Below, in pieces: positions 24,497-37,578 of a stretch of 64,000 bases of DNA. Each line of letters opens with the position of its first letter. Position 1 is the stretch's first letter. The notes under the pieces were generated by a model. The model was not told where the DNA came from, ran no database searches, and saw only the letters and a program-made list of their open reading frames with translations. Origin of the DNA: Paraspadella gotoi (Eukaryota; Chaetognatha); contig CM119269.1 in the NCBI GenBank assembly GCA_051294375.1, positions 15,776,617 to 15,840,616 on the forward strand, given 5' to 3'. Both the position numbers and the translations under genes were made by a program.

Positions 24497-25393
24497 GAAG
24501 AAGAAGAGAAGAAGAAGAAGAGAAGACAGAAAAGATATGGTGTCAGGTTTTAAAAGGGGGGGCTTTTTTGGGGGAGGAAGGTCACCGCAACTGCGCGTGA
24601 AGAGAAGGAGGAAGAGGAAGGAGTGAAGGAGAATCGCGAAAGGTAGAGCATTGAGGAATTGAAGGAAAGGGAAGGGAAGTGGGGGAGGAGAAGAATGGGG
24701 AGGAAGGGGAGGAGGAGAAGAAGGGAGAGAATGGGGGAGGAGACGGTTGAGAAGTGTTTGGGAGAATTGAAGGAAAGGGGAAGGGAAAGGGGGAGGAGAA
24801 GAAGGAGGAGGGGGAGGAGATGAAGGGGAGAGAATGGGGGAGGAGACAGTTGAGAAGTGTTTGGGAGACGTGGCTAAGAAGCTTTAGAATTAAAGCGATG
24901 TGGTTTAGAGTCGGGACGAGCTAATTAGTTTGACATAAGGGAATGAATCTTGGCTGTAATAGTCTTTAGTATATATGTATGATGAAAGAATTAACGAAAG
25001 CAAGCTTGTCTTTTAATTAAGAATTTATTAATTAGAATGATTATTAGGATAAAAAGCTATGAGTCTATAGTTTAAACAGTAGTCTCGCAAATGTACCCGA
25101 TTGTCACGTGAAATAAAATAAGTTAAGTTGACATTAGACATCTGATGAGATTAAATCATGTGAAGTTAGAAGCAGTGTTGGAGGACTCGAGAGTCTGCTA
25201 AGCAAACGGAAACGCCGGTCGCTTAAGGCGCTCCACGGTCGCCCCCGTCCAACTGCATGAAAGGATCGACTACAAAAGACCCCATTTTAGAAATATAAAA
25301 GGGAAAAAGAAAAGGACAAAAAGAAATTTCTTTTCCCCTTTCTCTCCTATTCTCTCCTCTCTCTCTCTCTCTTCTGCTCTCCTCTTCTCTCTC

Positions 25394-25427
<34 letters not shown>

Positions 25428-26590
25428 GGGCTGTTTTATTCGCGCGTGAGTTTGTTTAAACTCATTTCTTTCTTTTCTTTTCGCCCCTCTGGCGACCGAA
25501 GGGCGAATTCAAATAAAGTTTGTTCGAATATATAAGTTAATTTGAACAAACGCCTTCTTTCCGGTTTATGCTTCCTCTCAAATAAACTAAAAATATAATT
25601 ATTGTTATTCTAATTATTAATATAATATGTTTGATATGGGAATAAAAAAATAATAATTAATTCAATACGTTTTCGAAAATACATATTTTCCTCCGGTGAA
25701 AGTAATTTTAATTATATAAACGTGGAGTTAATTTGGTTATGAAAAGCTCCGAAGAGAATTTTCAATAACTTTTTTTTTACTCCGCTAAAACAAAAGAGCC
25801 AGAATTGTATTTAAAAAATTCAATTATTTCTAGAATGTAAACAAATGTATGAATCAATTCATTTACGAACGCTCAGCTCTCAGCGATGCAAGCGTCAAGC
25901 CTCAGGCGGCGGATTGTCAGAGTTACTAGAATAACGAAATCGAATTTGGTAACTGTCTTTTTTTTTTAAGTATCGCCGTTTATGGAGAGTTATTTCTCTG
26001 CAGGAAAGATCAACAGATTCGACTGATCCGACAAACGTACTAGCAGACGTAATCAGTGAAAGGACCAGCGGCAAACGGCCGAAAATCGTTGGCCTCTGTC
26101 CCGAAGTGCGAGAGACAAAGCGGCGAATCGAAACGAGGGTCTGACGTTGGCTTGAGTCACTCGCGAATATTTGAGGCGAAAACCGGCCAGGGCTAGGGTT
26201 GGTCCTTACGCACGAAGAACACGCCCGACGCGACGAGGCCGGACGCACGAACACGCCGACGAGGTGGGAGCCAAGAACCAATGATCAAAGTGAACCCATG
26301 AGGGATGATAACTGCAATACTGACTCTCACGATGCTAACACGATGCTCAAGCTACACAACAATGCATGAATTCCACGCCGACGTGTGAGGGTCGACAAAG
26401 AGGCCGGACGCACGACGCCACGCACGACACCGACGCCGTGGAACGCGAAGGCGAAAACCAGCAAGGACCGCGAGGAAATGCGCGGGGTCGCGGAAGATTG
26501 TTCGCGGCCTGGAGAGAAATGGAGGGAGAAGGAAATGAAAAGAGAAAACGAAAGGAAGAAAGAAAGAAAGAAAAGAAAAGAAAGAAAGAA
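24497..26590. repeat. 2.1-kb direct repeat, right copy
   Basis: It is the same sequence as 15541-17629, with scattered one-base insertions, as in raw single-molecule reads. The part corresponding to 15690-15960 is truly different: it holds two copies of agaatgggggaggagac with about 110-bp spacing. It may be a real segmental duplicate, an alternative allele or a misplaced gap fill. Confidence 0.9.
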
Positions 26591-26748
26591 AAGAAAAGAA
26601 AAGAAAGAAAAGAAAAGAAAGAAAAGAAAGAAAAGAAAAGAAAAGAAAAAGAAAGCAAAGAAAGAAAAGAAAAGAAAAGAGAAAAGAAAAGAAAAGAAAA
26701 AGACAAGAAAAAGAAAAGAAAAGAAAAGAAAAGAAAAGAAAAGAAATC
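26528..26748. repeat. (GAAA)n/(GAAAA)n tract
   Basis: Mixed tetramer and pentamer purine repeat of about 220 bases at the right end of the 2.1-kb repeat. The left copy has a shorter form broken by a gap. Confidence 0.93.
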
Positions 26749-27564
26749 TCCCACTCCTCGAAAAGGTTTTTGGGCGAAAAAAAATAAAGGGAAAAAAAAA
26801 GATTAAGGAAAAAGAACATTTTCTGAAAAAAAAAGCGGCTATAAAACAAAATGCGGAAAAGGATAACAATTTCGAGCCGGAGAAGAAACCAACGTTTGAC
26901 ATTTTGCAATAAAAAAAAAAAGAAGAAAAAGAGAGAAGAGTCGCTCAGAAAAAAAAAAAGCTTTTCTTTTTTTTTTATTTTACGTCGAGAAGATTGCGGA
27001 TGTTGTCGGCTGTGGTCGGCATTGATGTCGTCATAAACGTCGGTGCTGTTGTCGTTGAAGGAACGCCGCTCGCAAAATATCGGCAAGAAGATTCGATCGA
27101 AAGAAGGAAAAGAAAAAACTGGCGCGCCGGGGCGTTGGGCGGAGAGGGGGAGAGGGGGCGAAGGGGGGGGGGTGAGCTCTAGATCCGCCAACGCGGGGGT
27201 TTGATGTCGTTGTTTATTGTTTGTTGTTTGTTGTTTGTTGTTTTAACCAACTGGGAATCAAAGGTACCTTGGGCAACTTATCTTCCGACTCCCGACGCCG
27301 CCGCTCGAGGGCGCGCATGAAGCAATCGACGGCTGATGATGACGGGGATGAAATTAACCGGAAATCGGGAAACAAAAAAAACAAAAAAAAAAAACCAAAA
27401 AAAAATATAGGGGGAGACGCAAAATGGTTGGGATTGTTTTAAATGTCGCCGAACATAGCGCTTTTTTTTTTCTTATTTAAATCGCGAGTGTTTGCTTAGT
27501 CTGGATATTTATAAATTTTGGACTTTTTCCTACCGATTGTTGTAATTGTTGTAAAAAAAATTGA

Positions 27565-27757
27565 CAAGTTTGTGTCTATGACTTAAAAAAAAAAAAGGCA
27601 ATGGCCTAGTATAAATGTTAGGTACCATAATGATAGTATTTACTCGTGTTTTTCATTTGCCAAGTTTCTGTCTATGACTAAAAAAAAAAAAAATGGCAAA
27701 TGGCCTAGTGTAAAGGTTAGGAACCATAATGATAATATTCACTCATGATTTTCATTG
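27565..27757. repeat. 96-bp tandem duplication
   Basis: Unit 1 (27565-27660) and unit 2 (27661-27757) both start caagttt, contain tgtctatgact, a long A-run, aatggcctagt and ccataatgata, and end with attttcattt or similar. Confidence 0.88.
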
Positions 27758-28152
27758 ATATACTTAATACTTTTCCAATTTGCAATGTCCGCAATGATCC
27801 TTAATTGTTTGAATTTTATTTTTAGTGCCATTAGTGCAATTAGTCTTGCTCAATACTCATTTATTGTTTAAATGTCATATTGTTTCAAATCGTTTAATCT
27901 TCTTATTGTCTTAATTGTCAAATTGTCTCTTTTATTTCAGAAAAAAAAAAATTGTTGTAAATGTATGTATACTTAATTTAAAAAAAATATGCCCTTGAGT
28001 TTTATTCAAAGAATTTCAATGTGAATTGTAATACGCTTATTTATCCTTTGACTGACCCATGGACCCAGGCAATCCAATCTGATGTGACACCATAATAAAA
28101 ATGCATTCTCGTTTGATCAAATCAATTGACCGTTTCTACTCAGAAGGTTGAT

Positions 28153-28162
28153 GTCACGTGAC
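28153..28162. promoter_or_regulatory. Palindromic E-box GTCACGTGAC
   Basis: It has the same 10-bp core as the site at 7171-7182. About 35 bases downstream is ccttgacaatctt, close to ccttaacaatctt which follows the other site directly. The two may descend from one dispersed repeat. Confidence 0.25.
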
Positions 28163-28649
28163 CGTCTCAAAATGTTCATTCGGTTTGACTGGTAACCTTG
28201 ACAATCTTGAAAGCCTTTCTTTCAATCCTTCAATTTAAAGTCAAAATAAAAATCTGAACATTTTCATAAATAAAGAATCACAGGGCCTCGAAAAATAATG
28301 GATATGAAAGGGAATCGCGCGAGAAGAAGGAAAAAGAAAATGATCACGAGTCGAAAATAAAAAAAGAAAGAAAAAAAAACCACGAAAGCATAAATAAGAA
28401 TAGAGAGAAGGTAATAAAAATAAAAAAATAAGAAAAAAAAAGGAAAGGAAAAGAAAAAAAAAATACCGCGCGGGGATATATCTGAAAAGGGATGAGAAAT
28501 GTGAAGGAGCAGAATAAATAAAAAAGAAAAAAATATCATAAAATATAAGGCGCAGGAAGAGAGAAAGAAAAAAAAATATGAAAACCGTTGCATAGATCCT
28601 TTCCCCTCCCCTTACCGTGTAGCAACGTCGGCAGGAAATAATAGAGAAA

Positions 28650-28692
28650 AAGAGGAAGAAGAGAGAGAGAGAAGAGAGAGAGGAGGAGAGAG

Positions 28693-28762
<70 letters not shown>

Positions 28763-28765
28763 GAA
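28650..28765. repeat. (GA)n microsatellite
   Basis: GA dinucleotides with gga breaks in the first half. Confidence 0.94.
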
Positions 28766-29301
28766 AAATATGAAAGAAAGAGAGAGAGTGGCGAGTTCCA
28801 AAAATAAAAGAATGGGGAAACTCAATGTTGTGGAAGGAGAAAGGAAAGAAAGGAGGGGAAGATGAGGAGTTGGAGGAGGAGGAGGAGGAATGAGGATTGA
28901 AGAAGAAACGCATTTTGCGGAAATAAAAAAAGCACGTAATGCGGCATAAAGCAGTTCCGCTTGAAGGTTGGTTCCGCTGCTGAAGATGGCGTTGGAGGGT
29001 GGCGAAGGTTGCGGCGGTGGCGGGGTTGTTTGGTAAGTTACCATTGGAAACGCTAGAATATGATGATATGGAAAAAAAAACAAAAAAAGAAACAAAAAAA
29101 AAACCAAAAAAAAACCCAGTTTTTCGTCAAAATGTGTTGGTCCATGTTTTACGTTACATGTTACATTTAGCGTTTTCTGTTTTAAATTGTAGAATACCGA
29201 ACTCAGTAACTCAATGATCTATCAATTCTTAAAATTTTCCGAAAAGATAAACATATTGACAAAAAAAGCAACCTCATATGATAAGATTTAAACACAATTC
29301 A

Positions 29302-29314
29302 AGGGAGGGAGGGA

Positions 29315-29362
<48 letters not shown>
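29302..29362. repeat. (GA)n microsatellite
   Basis: About 60 bases of GA preceded by (GGGA)n. Confidence 0.93.
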
Positions 29363-29365
<3 letters not shown>

Positions 29366-30572
29366 CCAAATTATCTCTTCTTAGTTTTTACAACTTTCTT
29401 TATCCGACGATTCCATTCCGCCTCCGTTAGCGAGGATGTAGAGTTGTAGACTCGTTCAATTACATACGGAAAGCAAAACGGGATGGAATAAAAATTAATT
29501 ATGGGGACCGTAAGGAAAATCTCAACGGCAGCGGAGAAAAAAAAATGACAGCGGACGTGTGACGTTGTGAGAGGAAAAGATGTCTTGTGAGCGGAATCTT
29601 GGCATGGCCCAGTCGTTGTTGTTGTCATTTGAGCGACTGTCGCATTCGTTGAACAGAGAATCGAACTTTTATCGCTTTACATTTTATTATATTAAATGAA
29701 CTTACAATTGTCACGTTTCGGACTTTTTTTTAGCGACTTGTCAGTTTTAGGTCAGATATTCTTCCGTCGCTTTATCGAATTGGTTTTTTCTTTAGTTTAT
29801 AATTTCATATTTATTTTCGTCAAATGCCGATACTTCTCGTCCGGTCTGCATTCAGTCTGTCTGTCTCACTGTCTTTCCATGTGTCCGCGAGTGCTTTTGT
29901 GTCTATTTTTGACTATTTTATAAATTACTGAGTTTTATTATTGTACTTTGTAAAACAAATCCTAAAACGAAACAAAATAAAAATCATTGGCCAAACCGTT
30001 TTGCATACTAACAAAAACGGGTTTTTCTCGCCACAAAATCGTTTTATTTGCATAAAGTTTTTCGAGTTTAAACAACGATTGATGTTCAATCTGGAAAAAA
30101 GTTTCGTGACGTAAACTCGATCAGATGTATTTATGTCTTTTTGCGACTCTAACCTTTCCGGTTTGGGATTGGGGCCAGCCTTCTCCAATCTCCAGGCCTT
30201 GCTCCTCTTGACCGGAAACTTCGAGGTCCTGCTACTTATGTTCATGTTTGTCAATATTTACTATTTTTTTACGATGAATCACGTGTTATGTGCGTAGTGT
30301 TATGTTAACACAAGAGCCTAAAATTAAAAAGTTTAAATTTTTACAAAAATAAATAATAAATTTATTAAATTTATAAATTTAATTTAATAATAAATTAAAT
30401 GTTCGCCCTTTTTCTTCCTTACCTTTTTTTTCCTTTTTATCTTTCCTCCTTTCTTTTTCTCTTTCTTTTCATTATAGTTCATTATAATTTATACGTACGT
30501 GGTAGTTCCTTTTTTCTTTCTTTAATTATTCCGGTTTCTTCGCGGACATAAAGGGAGGCAATTGTACTTACT
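29363..30572. other. AT-rich non-coding DNA
   Basis: It holds a gtctgtctgtctc patch near 29858 and an AT-palindrome series near 30345-30400. No gene is seen. Confidence 0.5.
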
Positions 30573-30612
30573 TCCTTTCTTTCTTTCTTTCTTTCTTTCT
30601 TTTTTCTTTCAT

Positions 30613-30680
<68 letters not shown>

Positions 30681-30720
30681 TCATTCTTTTTTTCTTTCAT
30701 TCTTTTTTTCTTTCATTCGT

Positions 30721-30752
<32 letters not shown>

Positions 30753-30790
30753 TTCTTTCTTTCTTTCTTTCTTTTCTTTCTTCTCTTTTT
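30573..30790. repeat. (TTTC)n microsatellite
   Basis: About 220 bases of tttc with occasional attc and tttt steps. Confidence 0.95.
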
Positions 30791-30975
30791 TTTCATTCTT
30801 TTTTCTTTTTTTTCCCATTCCATTTTCTTCAATTGTCTTTCTCTTTTTTTCTTTCTCCTTTTTTTCTCCTTTCTTCTTCACATCGATTCCTCGTCTTTTT
30901 CTACAGCCAATTTCTTTTCATTCTTCTTTCTTCGGTTTCTTTCGCGGATATAAAGGGAGCCCTTGTACTTTTTTT

Positions 30976-30980
<5 letters not shown>

Positions 30981-31059
<79 letters not shown>

Positions 31060-31149
31060 TCTCTGTCTCTTTCTTTTTCTCATCGGTTCTATTTTAGATT
31101 GAAAAAAAAGCTTTTTGCTTCCTAATTTATTTTCACTTTTTTCGCGCGC

Positions 31150-31182
<33 letters not shown>

Positions 31183-31223
31183 TCTCTACTTCTCCCCTCT
31201 CTCTCTCTCTCTCTCTTTCTCTC
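30981..31223. repeat. (CT)n tracts, two blocks
   Basis: Blocks at 30981-31065 and 31149-31223 are separated by unique AT-rich DNA. Confidence 0.93.
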
Positions 31224-31373
31224 GGCGTACGTTGGCACGAGAGGACCCGCGCATAAAATTATTATTTCTGCGTGTTGAAGTGAAAAACGAAGTCGGAAGA
31301 AATCATACATAAAACGCAATGAGGTATTAAATGTAGTATTTATATATTAGTATATTATATTTAATAAATTATT

Positions 31374-31479
31374 ATTTAAATGTAGTATTATACTCTGTTA
31401 ATTGATTTTGAAACTAAGCGAAATGAAGATGAACGATTTAAATGAGCGGTATTTAAATGTAGTATTATACTCTGTTAAT
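31374..31479. repeat. 29-bp exact direct repeat, 77 bp apart
   Basis: The same 29 bases, beginning atttaaatgtagtattata, occur at 31374-31402 and 31451-31479. A partial third copy starts at 31326. Confidence 0.88.
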
Positions 31480-33114
31480 GAAACTAGAGGCGAAAATTTA
31501 TTGGTTTTTTTTTTTTAAACTGAAGACTAAGTGGGTTATATTTCTAATTGAGTTTCGTGACATTATTTTTTTTTTCTTCCTTGTGTAACTTTTTAAATCC
31601 ACTCGGAATGCATTTGAAATATTTATAATCTTTATATTCGACTCAAGACTCTACAGTCAAATAAGGATGCGTGGACTGTTTTATGCGAACTGGGATTTTC
31701 CCGCCACGAATTTCCGCCCGCGCAAATTCAAATCCGGAGAATCGAGTCGAAAAATTGCAGTCGGCAATGGAAGGTCTTTGCACTCGATGCAACGCAATGC
31801 AATGAAAGGAAGAGGCGTGGAGAAAAAGGGAAATTTAAAAGAATGTGATCTATTGATAAATTGAAAGCAAGACGAAATGCTTTCGTCGACAACTTTAAGA
31901 TGATTTATACTATTATATTTATAATTTTAATGTACAAATGTTAGACAAATAATTCGAAAAAAAATATTAATGATTTTCCAACAGAAATGATGTATGATAT
32001 CTATGTATGAAAACTAGAGCAGAAAGTAATTTAACTTTGTGTTGTGTAGATGCACCCTCTATTTCCAGAAGATAACACTTACGTCACCATCCCAAATATA
32101 GATAAATAATATAAAAAAATATCATAACAAATAAATACAACTATAAATATTATTATTAAAATTATTTTGAAATCTAAAAAAAAAAAAGATTGTGAAACAA
32201 GTAATTTTGTCATTTTCATATATGGATTACAATATTACAATATTACAATATTACTACAATTTCTATATCCAGTCGCTCATCTATTCAAACCCAACTCTCT
32301 ATCATCAATGAACTTCGTTTACCGATGCCATCTTCTTGTTGTGATAAAAGAAAAAGTCATCTCTTCGTCGACGGGCGATAAAATACGCCACGAGGGGGGC
32401 GTAAGGGGGGGAGAGAGAGAATCACGTAATCTCCTCACACGTTTCATTTCATCTTCGCTTTCACGTCGTCGTTTCTCACATTTTTTTATTTCTCACTCTT
32501 CACGTCTTCGCCTTTTTTTCTTTCATAACTCTTCGTCTTCTAACGATCACCTCATAACAATCGCTTCTTGAATATTTTTTTTTTAAATTATCTTATTTCG
32601 CTTTCAAACGTTGAAGAATGATTGAAGTTTAATCTTATTGATTTTTATTACAATCTAGAAAATAAGATAGAAAATTTAAAAAAAAAGAGACACATTTTCC
32701 AACTGCAGACTCAATCAAGAGCCTCGGAGTTAGTGACGCGTACGAAATCCTACGTCTGCCGAATCACATCTGATTTCTACTGCAGTTAATCTCTTTCGCC
32801 CGATTAACCAAGTCATTCCTAATTCAGTTTCTTGGCCTCCGCTTCGTTGCATTCCTTGGCTTCTTCTTCATTTCAACTTCTTTTCGTTCTAAACTTTCGT
32901 ATATTAATATTCAATTCATCGTCCAATAAATATCGTTGAGTCGAGATATTCCTTTTCTGTTATTTCCTTTCCTCCCTGACCTCTCGACTCTTCCATTCAG
33001 TCCATTCTCCTCCAATGCATCTCTCTTCCTCGATGCCAAGCTCTTCGTCTCCTCTCCTCCTTTTTCCTCTCTTATCTCTTTCCTTTCTTATCTCGGTCTT
33101 CTCTCCAATTCGCC

Positions 33115-33145
<31 letters not shown>

Positions 33146-33611
33146 TCCTACCTCAGCCCCCATTTCGCATTTGTTTCAATTTCAAAACCTTTTTCATTTC
33201 CCTTCCATTGTTGTCGTCTTGTCTTTTCATTTACTCTCGTCTCTTTTTCCATTATTTCATTTTTCGTGACTTCAAATTTTCCCGCTTGATCATCATCAAA
33301 AGCAGACGCTTTGGGTTTTCCCCGCGATTTTGTCTCGCGTTCATTTTCCTTCGATGTTTCTCTTCACGTTTCCCCAGCGATCGATTTTTCACTTTTCTTT
33401 CGATTCACTTTCCTCATTTTTTTTCACCCTAAATTCTCTAATGCCTCGTCTGGTTTCTTCAGCTTACGCTGTTCTCGCAATAAGTTGCCATTTGCCGTTA
33501 TCCTTTTGGCCCATTGCCCTTTGTCAATAGTCCTAAGCAAGAAACCGAGAAACTAACAATAATCTTAAATCCTTACTGTCCAATGCCAATAAAAAGTTTT
33601 AAAAACTTTAC
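31480..33611. other. Non-coding DNA
   Basis: AT-rich on the left, pyrimidine-rich from 32900, with (CT)n at 33119-33146. No exon-like stretch with good borders is seen. Confidence 0.5.
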
Positions 33612-33656
33612 ATGGCTATCACTATCACTATCAATATCACTATCACTATCACTACT
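33612..33656. repeat. (ATCACT)n microsatellite
   Basis: About seven near-perfect hexamers atcact. Confidence 0.9.
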
Positions 33657-33739
33657 CCATCTTCGCTATGGCCTTTCGCCATTTAACGTACAACAATAAA
33701 CTGCAGATGGCCATCGCTGGCCATCACTCCGCTTCACTT

Positions 33740-34070
33740 GCTTTCATCAACGTATTTTTCATCTGCTTCCTGGCACTTTGCCACTTCACTCTCCGCCATC
33801 TATTTTCATCTGAGACCTAGCATCTTACAGTTTTACTTTCTATTTTCTCTCATCTGCGACCAGGCATCTTGCCGAGTCACTTGTAACAATCTTTTCCCAT
33901 TGGCAGCCTGGAATCTCACAGTTCTAATTGAAGAAATTTTCTCTCATCCGCGACCAGCCATCTTGCCCTTTCATTTGCTGCCATCTGCTCTCAGCGGTGA
34001 CCTGGCATCTTGCCGTTTTACTCGCAGCCATCTAATTCCATCTGCAACCTGGCGTTTTGCCATTTTGTTG
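33740..34070. repeat. 47-bp degenerate minisatellite, about seven copies
   Basis: The unit consensus contains tcatctgcgacctggcatct, tgccgttt and cactcgcagccatct. Starts near 33760, 33807, 33851, 33898, 33945, 33990 and 34038 keep a 44-48 base step. Copies are 65-80% alike by eye, so it is old. Confidence 0.8.
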
Positions 34071-34140
34071 ATTTCTTATGTTAATAGTCGATGAATTTCT
34101 CCACAAACGACGCATCTTCTGGAAAGACGCTTCTGGAAAT

Positions 34141-34220
34141 GTTGTTGTTGTTGTTGTGTTTGTTGTTGCTGTTGTTGTTATTGTGGTTGTTTTTGTTGTT
34201 GTAATTGTTGTTATTGTTAT
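34141..34220. repeat. (TTG)n imperfect trinucleotide tract
   Basis: Mostly ttg, with single-base variants such as ttt, ctg and att. Confidence 0.9.
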
Positions 34221-37200
34221 AAATAAGTTGACTAAGTATACATAATTGGAATTTTGGCACAAGGATTCTTGCAGTTTCCTACTTTCGTTCGGTTAAAGAG
34301 CAGAAAGAACGAAAAAAATATTGGCGAGGATCAGATGCGGGGAAAAAAGCAGGTGCAGACGTTGGTGAGGAGATGTGAGAAAGGAATAGAAGATGCAGAC
34401 GACGCGGAGGGGAATAGAGACAGAGTGGAAGAAATTCAGACGGCGAGTTGAAACGCAAAGCGAACAACATAAATGGAAGAGAATAAAGTCGAGGTTCGAA
34501 CCCAAGTCGATGAAAAGGAAAAAAAGTCAAGAGGCGAATCGAATGATATAATAAAAGTCAGTCAAGGAAAAAAAGCAAAAAACCGGGAATGAAAAAAAGC
34601 GTAACAGAGGGTAAACGCATTTAGAGAGACGACGATAAAAGAGGACTCGTATTTCAAACTTGAATTTTACGTGAGGTTTTTTTTTTTCTAGGATTATGCG
34701 CGACGTGGAAAATGGAGTTTGATTTTAAATTTTCTACTCGAATGCGTGATGAAGTTCCACCCGAAGTTAGATTTTGAATGCAGTAGCTTTTTCGGTTTGT
34801 GGAAGTTAATTTTGCTTGCATTGCAAGCATTGATTTCTTTTTTTCTTCTCGTATTTGCGACGCAGAGAATCCCAATAGTCGGGCACCGGGGAAAGTTCTC
34901 TTTTGGAAATCCTTGACAGCTTCGGCCTCATTAGATATTGATTTTTTTTTCACCGAGATATCAAGTTCTTTTTTATCAGATTTTTTTTTTCATTGGAATT
35001 TCTAACTTATTATATTTTGAATCGAGAAAGTAGAGTTGAAATATTTTCCGATTTTTTTTTTAAATAAATTTTGTTCCGACTTATTAATTTTTTTTAAAAT
35101 TAACTTATCGGTTTCAGTTTAGGAATCAGAATCATCGAAATTAAAAAAAGAGCCTTTTTTTCAAAGCGTTCTGGTCGAAAACATTAGTGAAGGAAAAAAA
35201 AGAAGGATTGCTGGAGGCCGAACCATAACAATATAAAAGTAAAGTATTGAAATACAGGAGTATTGTATAATGCAGGAAATACGTCCAAACTTATTATTGG
35301 AACCTGTCTATTGATGCATGAAGAGGGATGTCGATCTATGTGACAGGCTGTGAGAATCTAAAACTTAGATCGATCACGGATCACCATTTGCTATTCACCA
35401 GTAACCAGTCTTCAGTCACCAGCTCAATAGATTCGACCACGACGGCCACCGCGACGACGACGACGACGACGAACAAAAGACTTCCGTTGGCAAGAGTGCT
35501 GAGGGGGCAAGGGGAGGGGAGGGGAAGGGGGCGTGTCAGATTTCGTTTGACCGCGAGGACAATGGGCGAACGAAATGATTAGTTTTCGATAAAGTGTAAG
35601 AGACTAACCGCGTTTGAAAGAGAATTATATCACAAATTTTTGTGACAAATTGAGAATAGACAAGCAAATAAATAAACTAATCACTTGTTTGGTTCAGCAT
35701 AAAATACAGCGACGCCTCATATTTGGTTGGGTATTAGCGTCCGTGTGAAGAAAGGCGGAAGGAGGGGAAGAAAAGGTCAAAGAATCGATGGTCGAACGAC
35801 GACGACGACGACGACAACTACGACGACGACGACGACGACGACGCTCGTGACTGGAAAGGGTGAACGCGAATCGATTCTGTTAAGTTTCATGGCGCTCTGG
35901 AGAATGGCCCTTGACGATTCGTGGAGAGAAAGGAAAAACGTCGCTCCTTGCTCGGTCATCCGTAAAAATGCCAGTTTTTCGCGCGGGCACAAAACTGGCA
36001 TAAGAAAACTGATTTCAGAATCGCCGGTGTACTGTTGCAAGTGCTGTTGCTGCAGTAGCGAGAGCAAATCGTTCAGAAGAAATGGGAATGAGTCGGTGAG
36101 TGCTTGATTGAAAATAATAAAATGTCGCAAGCGAATTTAAATTAATTTCACTAATGCTTGATTCTATTCACCAATCAAAAAAACGTTATTAAATGATAGC
36201 AAAACTTTTTTTTTTCGGATCGGAAAATGTTACGACGGCGGCGAATGGCAAATGGCAATCGAGGATTGACGATGCCAGTCGACCTTTTCTCGCTTCCGAA
36301 GGAAAAACTGAGTCGTTCGGCCGTGAAAATGTGACTCGAGTTCTCTGGTCAGAGACGGGAAAGCCTTTGGGTTCTGGGAGGAGGGCTTTGGTTATGCAAA
36401 GAAGGTCCATGCTGATGAAGGAAAGGTCTTTCGTGATCAGGGAAAGGCTCTGGTGATCTGTAAGAGGGTACTGGTGATAGATGAAAAGCTCTAGTGATTA
36501 TTAAGAGGCAATTGAGACCTCTGGTGGTCAATGGAATGTCAGTTAAGTATAAAGGAAAGATTATTGATTATCTGGAAATACAACAAAGAAAATGGATGAC
36601 TACCATTCACTGTAAAGTTGTAAACGATTATGACCTTTCGACTAAAGTGACTTCACAAGTTAATTCACAAGATCTATCGGTCAATTTTATACGAAAATTC
36701 ACTTTCTCATGAAAGTACAACCATGATCTCGGTAAATAGCCTCATCTCGGTGACGAGAGATGGCGCTACGAACCGCGTCGATCGGCGAAATCGTCTCCAC
36801 GCCCACCGGGTTATTCGATTACGGGTTCCATCCTCGCGCGAGACTTCGACTTTGAGGCGAAAAAGAAAATCGCTGAGAAATTCCGCCAGAAATGAAGACA
36901 AATCGAGGAAAACCGGGAAACGTGTGGCAGCGGTTGCGGCGGCGTCGTTGCGGCGGCTGTCGGTGGCGGCGCGGCGGCGGCGGCCAAAGGAGCGGAAAAG
37001 GTAAAAGAAGGGGAAAGAGTTTATGATTCCGCGTTATGACGCAGCGAAAAGACAAATTGGAACCGGAGAGAAAGTAATGAAGGTTGATAAATGGAAGGGA
37101 CTATTTATACCATTAATGGTCTCCTGCATGTAGAATCGGCAGGGGAGGAAACCTTCCTCTTTTTTTTTCTCTCTTTGTCTTTCTCTATTTCTCTTTCTTT

Positions 37201-37293
37201 TTTTTTCGCTTTTACTTGTTTCTTTCTTCCCCTCTCTTTTTTAAAATTAACCACTTGCTTTTGATTTTCTTTATTTCATTTAGCCTTTCTTCT

Positions 37294-37296
<3 letters not shown>
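34221..37296. other. Non-coding DNA with (GAC)n tracts
   Basis: It holds (GAC)n at 35440-35473 and 35795-35843, a degenerate aggctctggtgat series (36360-36530), and a GC-rich patch (36730-37000) with no supported exon. Confidence 0.5.
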
Positions 37297-37329
<33 letters not shown>

Positions 37330-37332
37330 TCT

Positions 37333-37372
<40 letters not shown>

Positions 37373-37521
37373 TTTCTCTCTTTCTAACTCTGTTTTCTTC
37401 ATCGTTAGCCTATTTCTTCCCCTCTTCTCCTCTCTCCTCTTCTCTCCCTCTCTCTCTCTCTCCTCTCTTCTCTCTCTCTCTTCTCTCTTCCCTCTCTCTC
37501 TCTCTCCCTCTCTCTCTTCTC

Positions 37522-37577
<56 letters not shown>

Positions 37578-37578
37578 G
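37297..37578. repeat. C/T-rich tract with (CT)n
   Basis: Several (CT)n runs are joined by cttct and ccct steps. Ser/Leu open frames here are artefacts. Confidence 0.93.

Larger units (their letters stand above)
26749..28649. other. Non-coding DNA
   Basis: A purine-rich stretch with A-runs, a small GC-rich patch (27115-27185), a tttgttg series (27205-27240), the 96-bp duplication and an E-box. No gene is seen. Confidence 0.55.

Noticed and set aside
34492-34502. ggttcgaaccc, resembling a tRNA T-loop
   Set aside because: Flanks do not form a T-stem or an acceptor stem, and no A box lies at the right distance.
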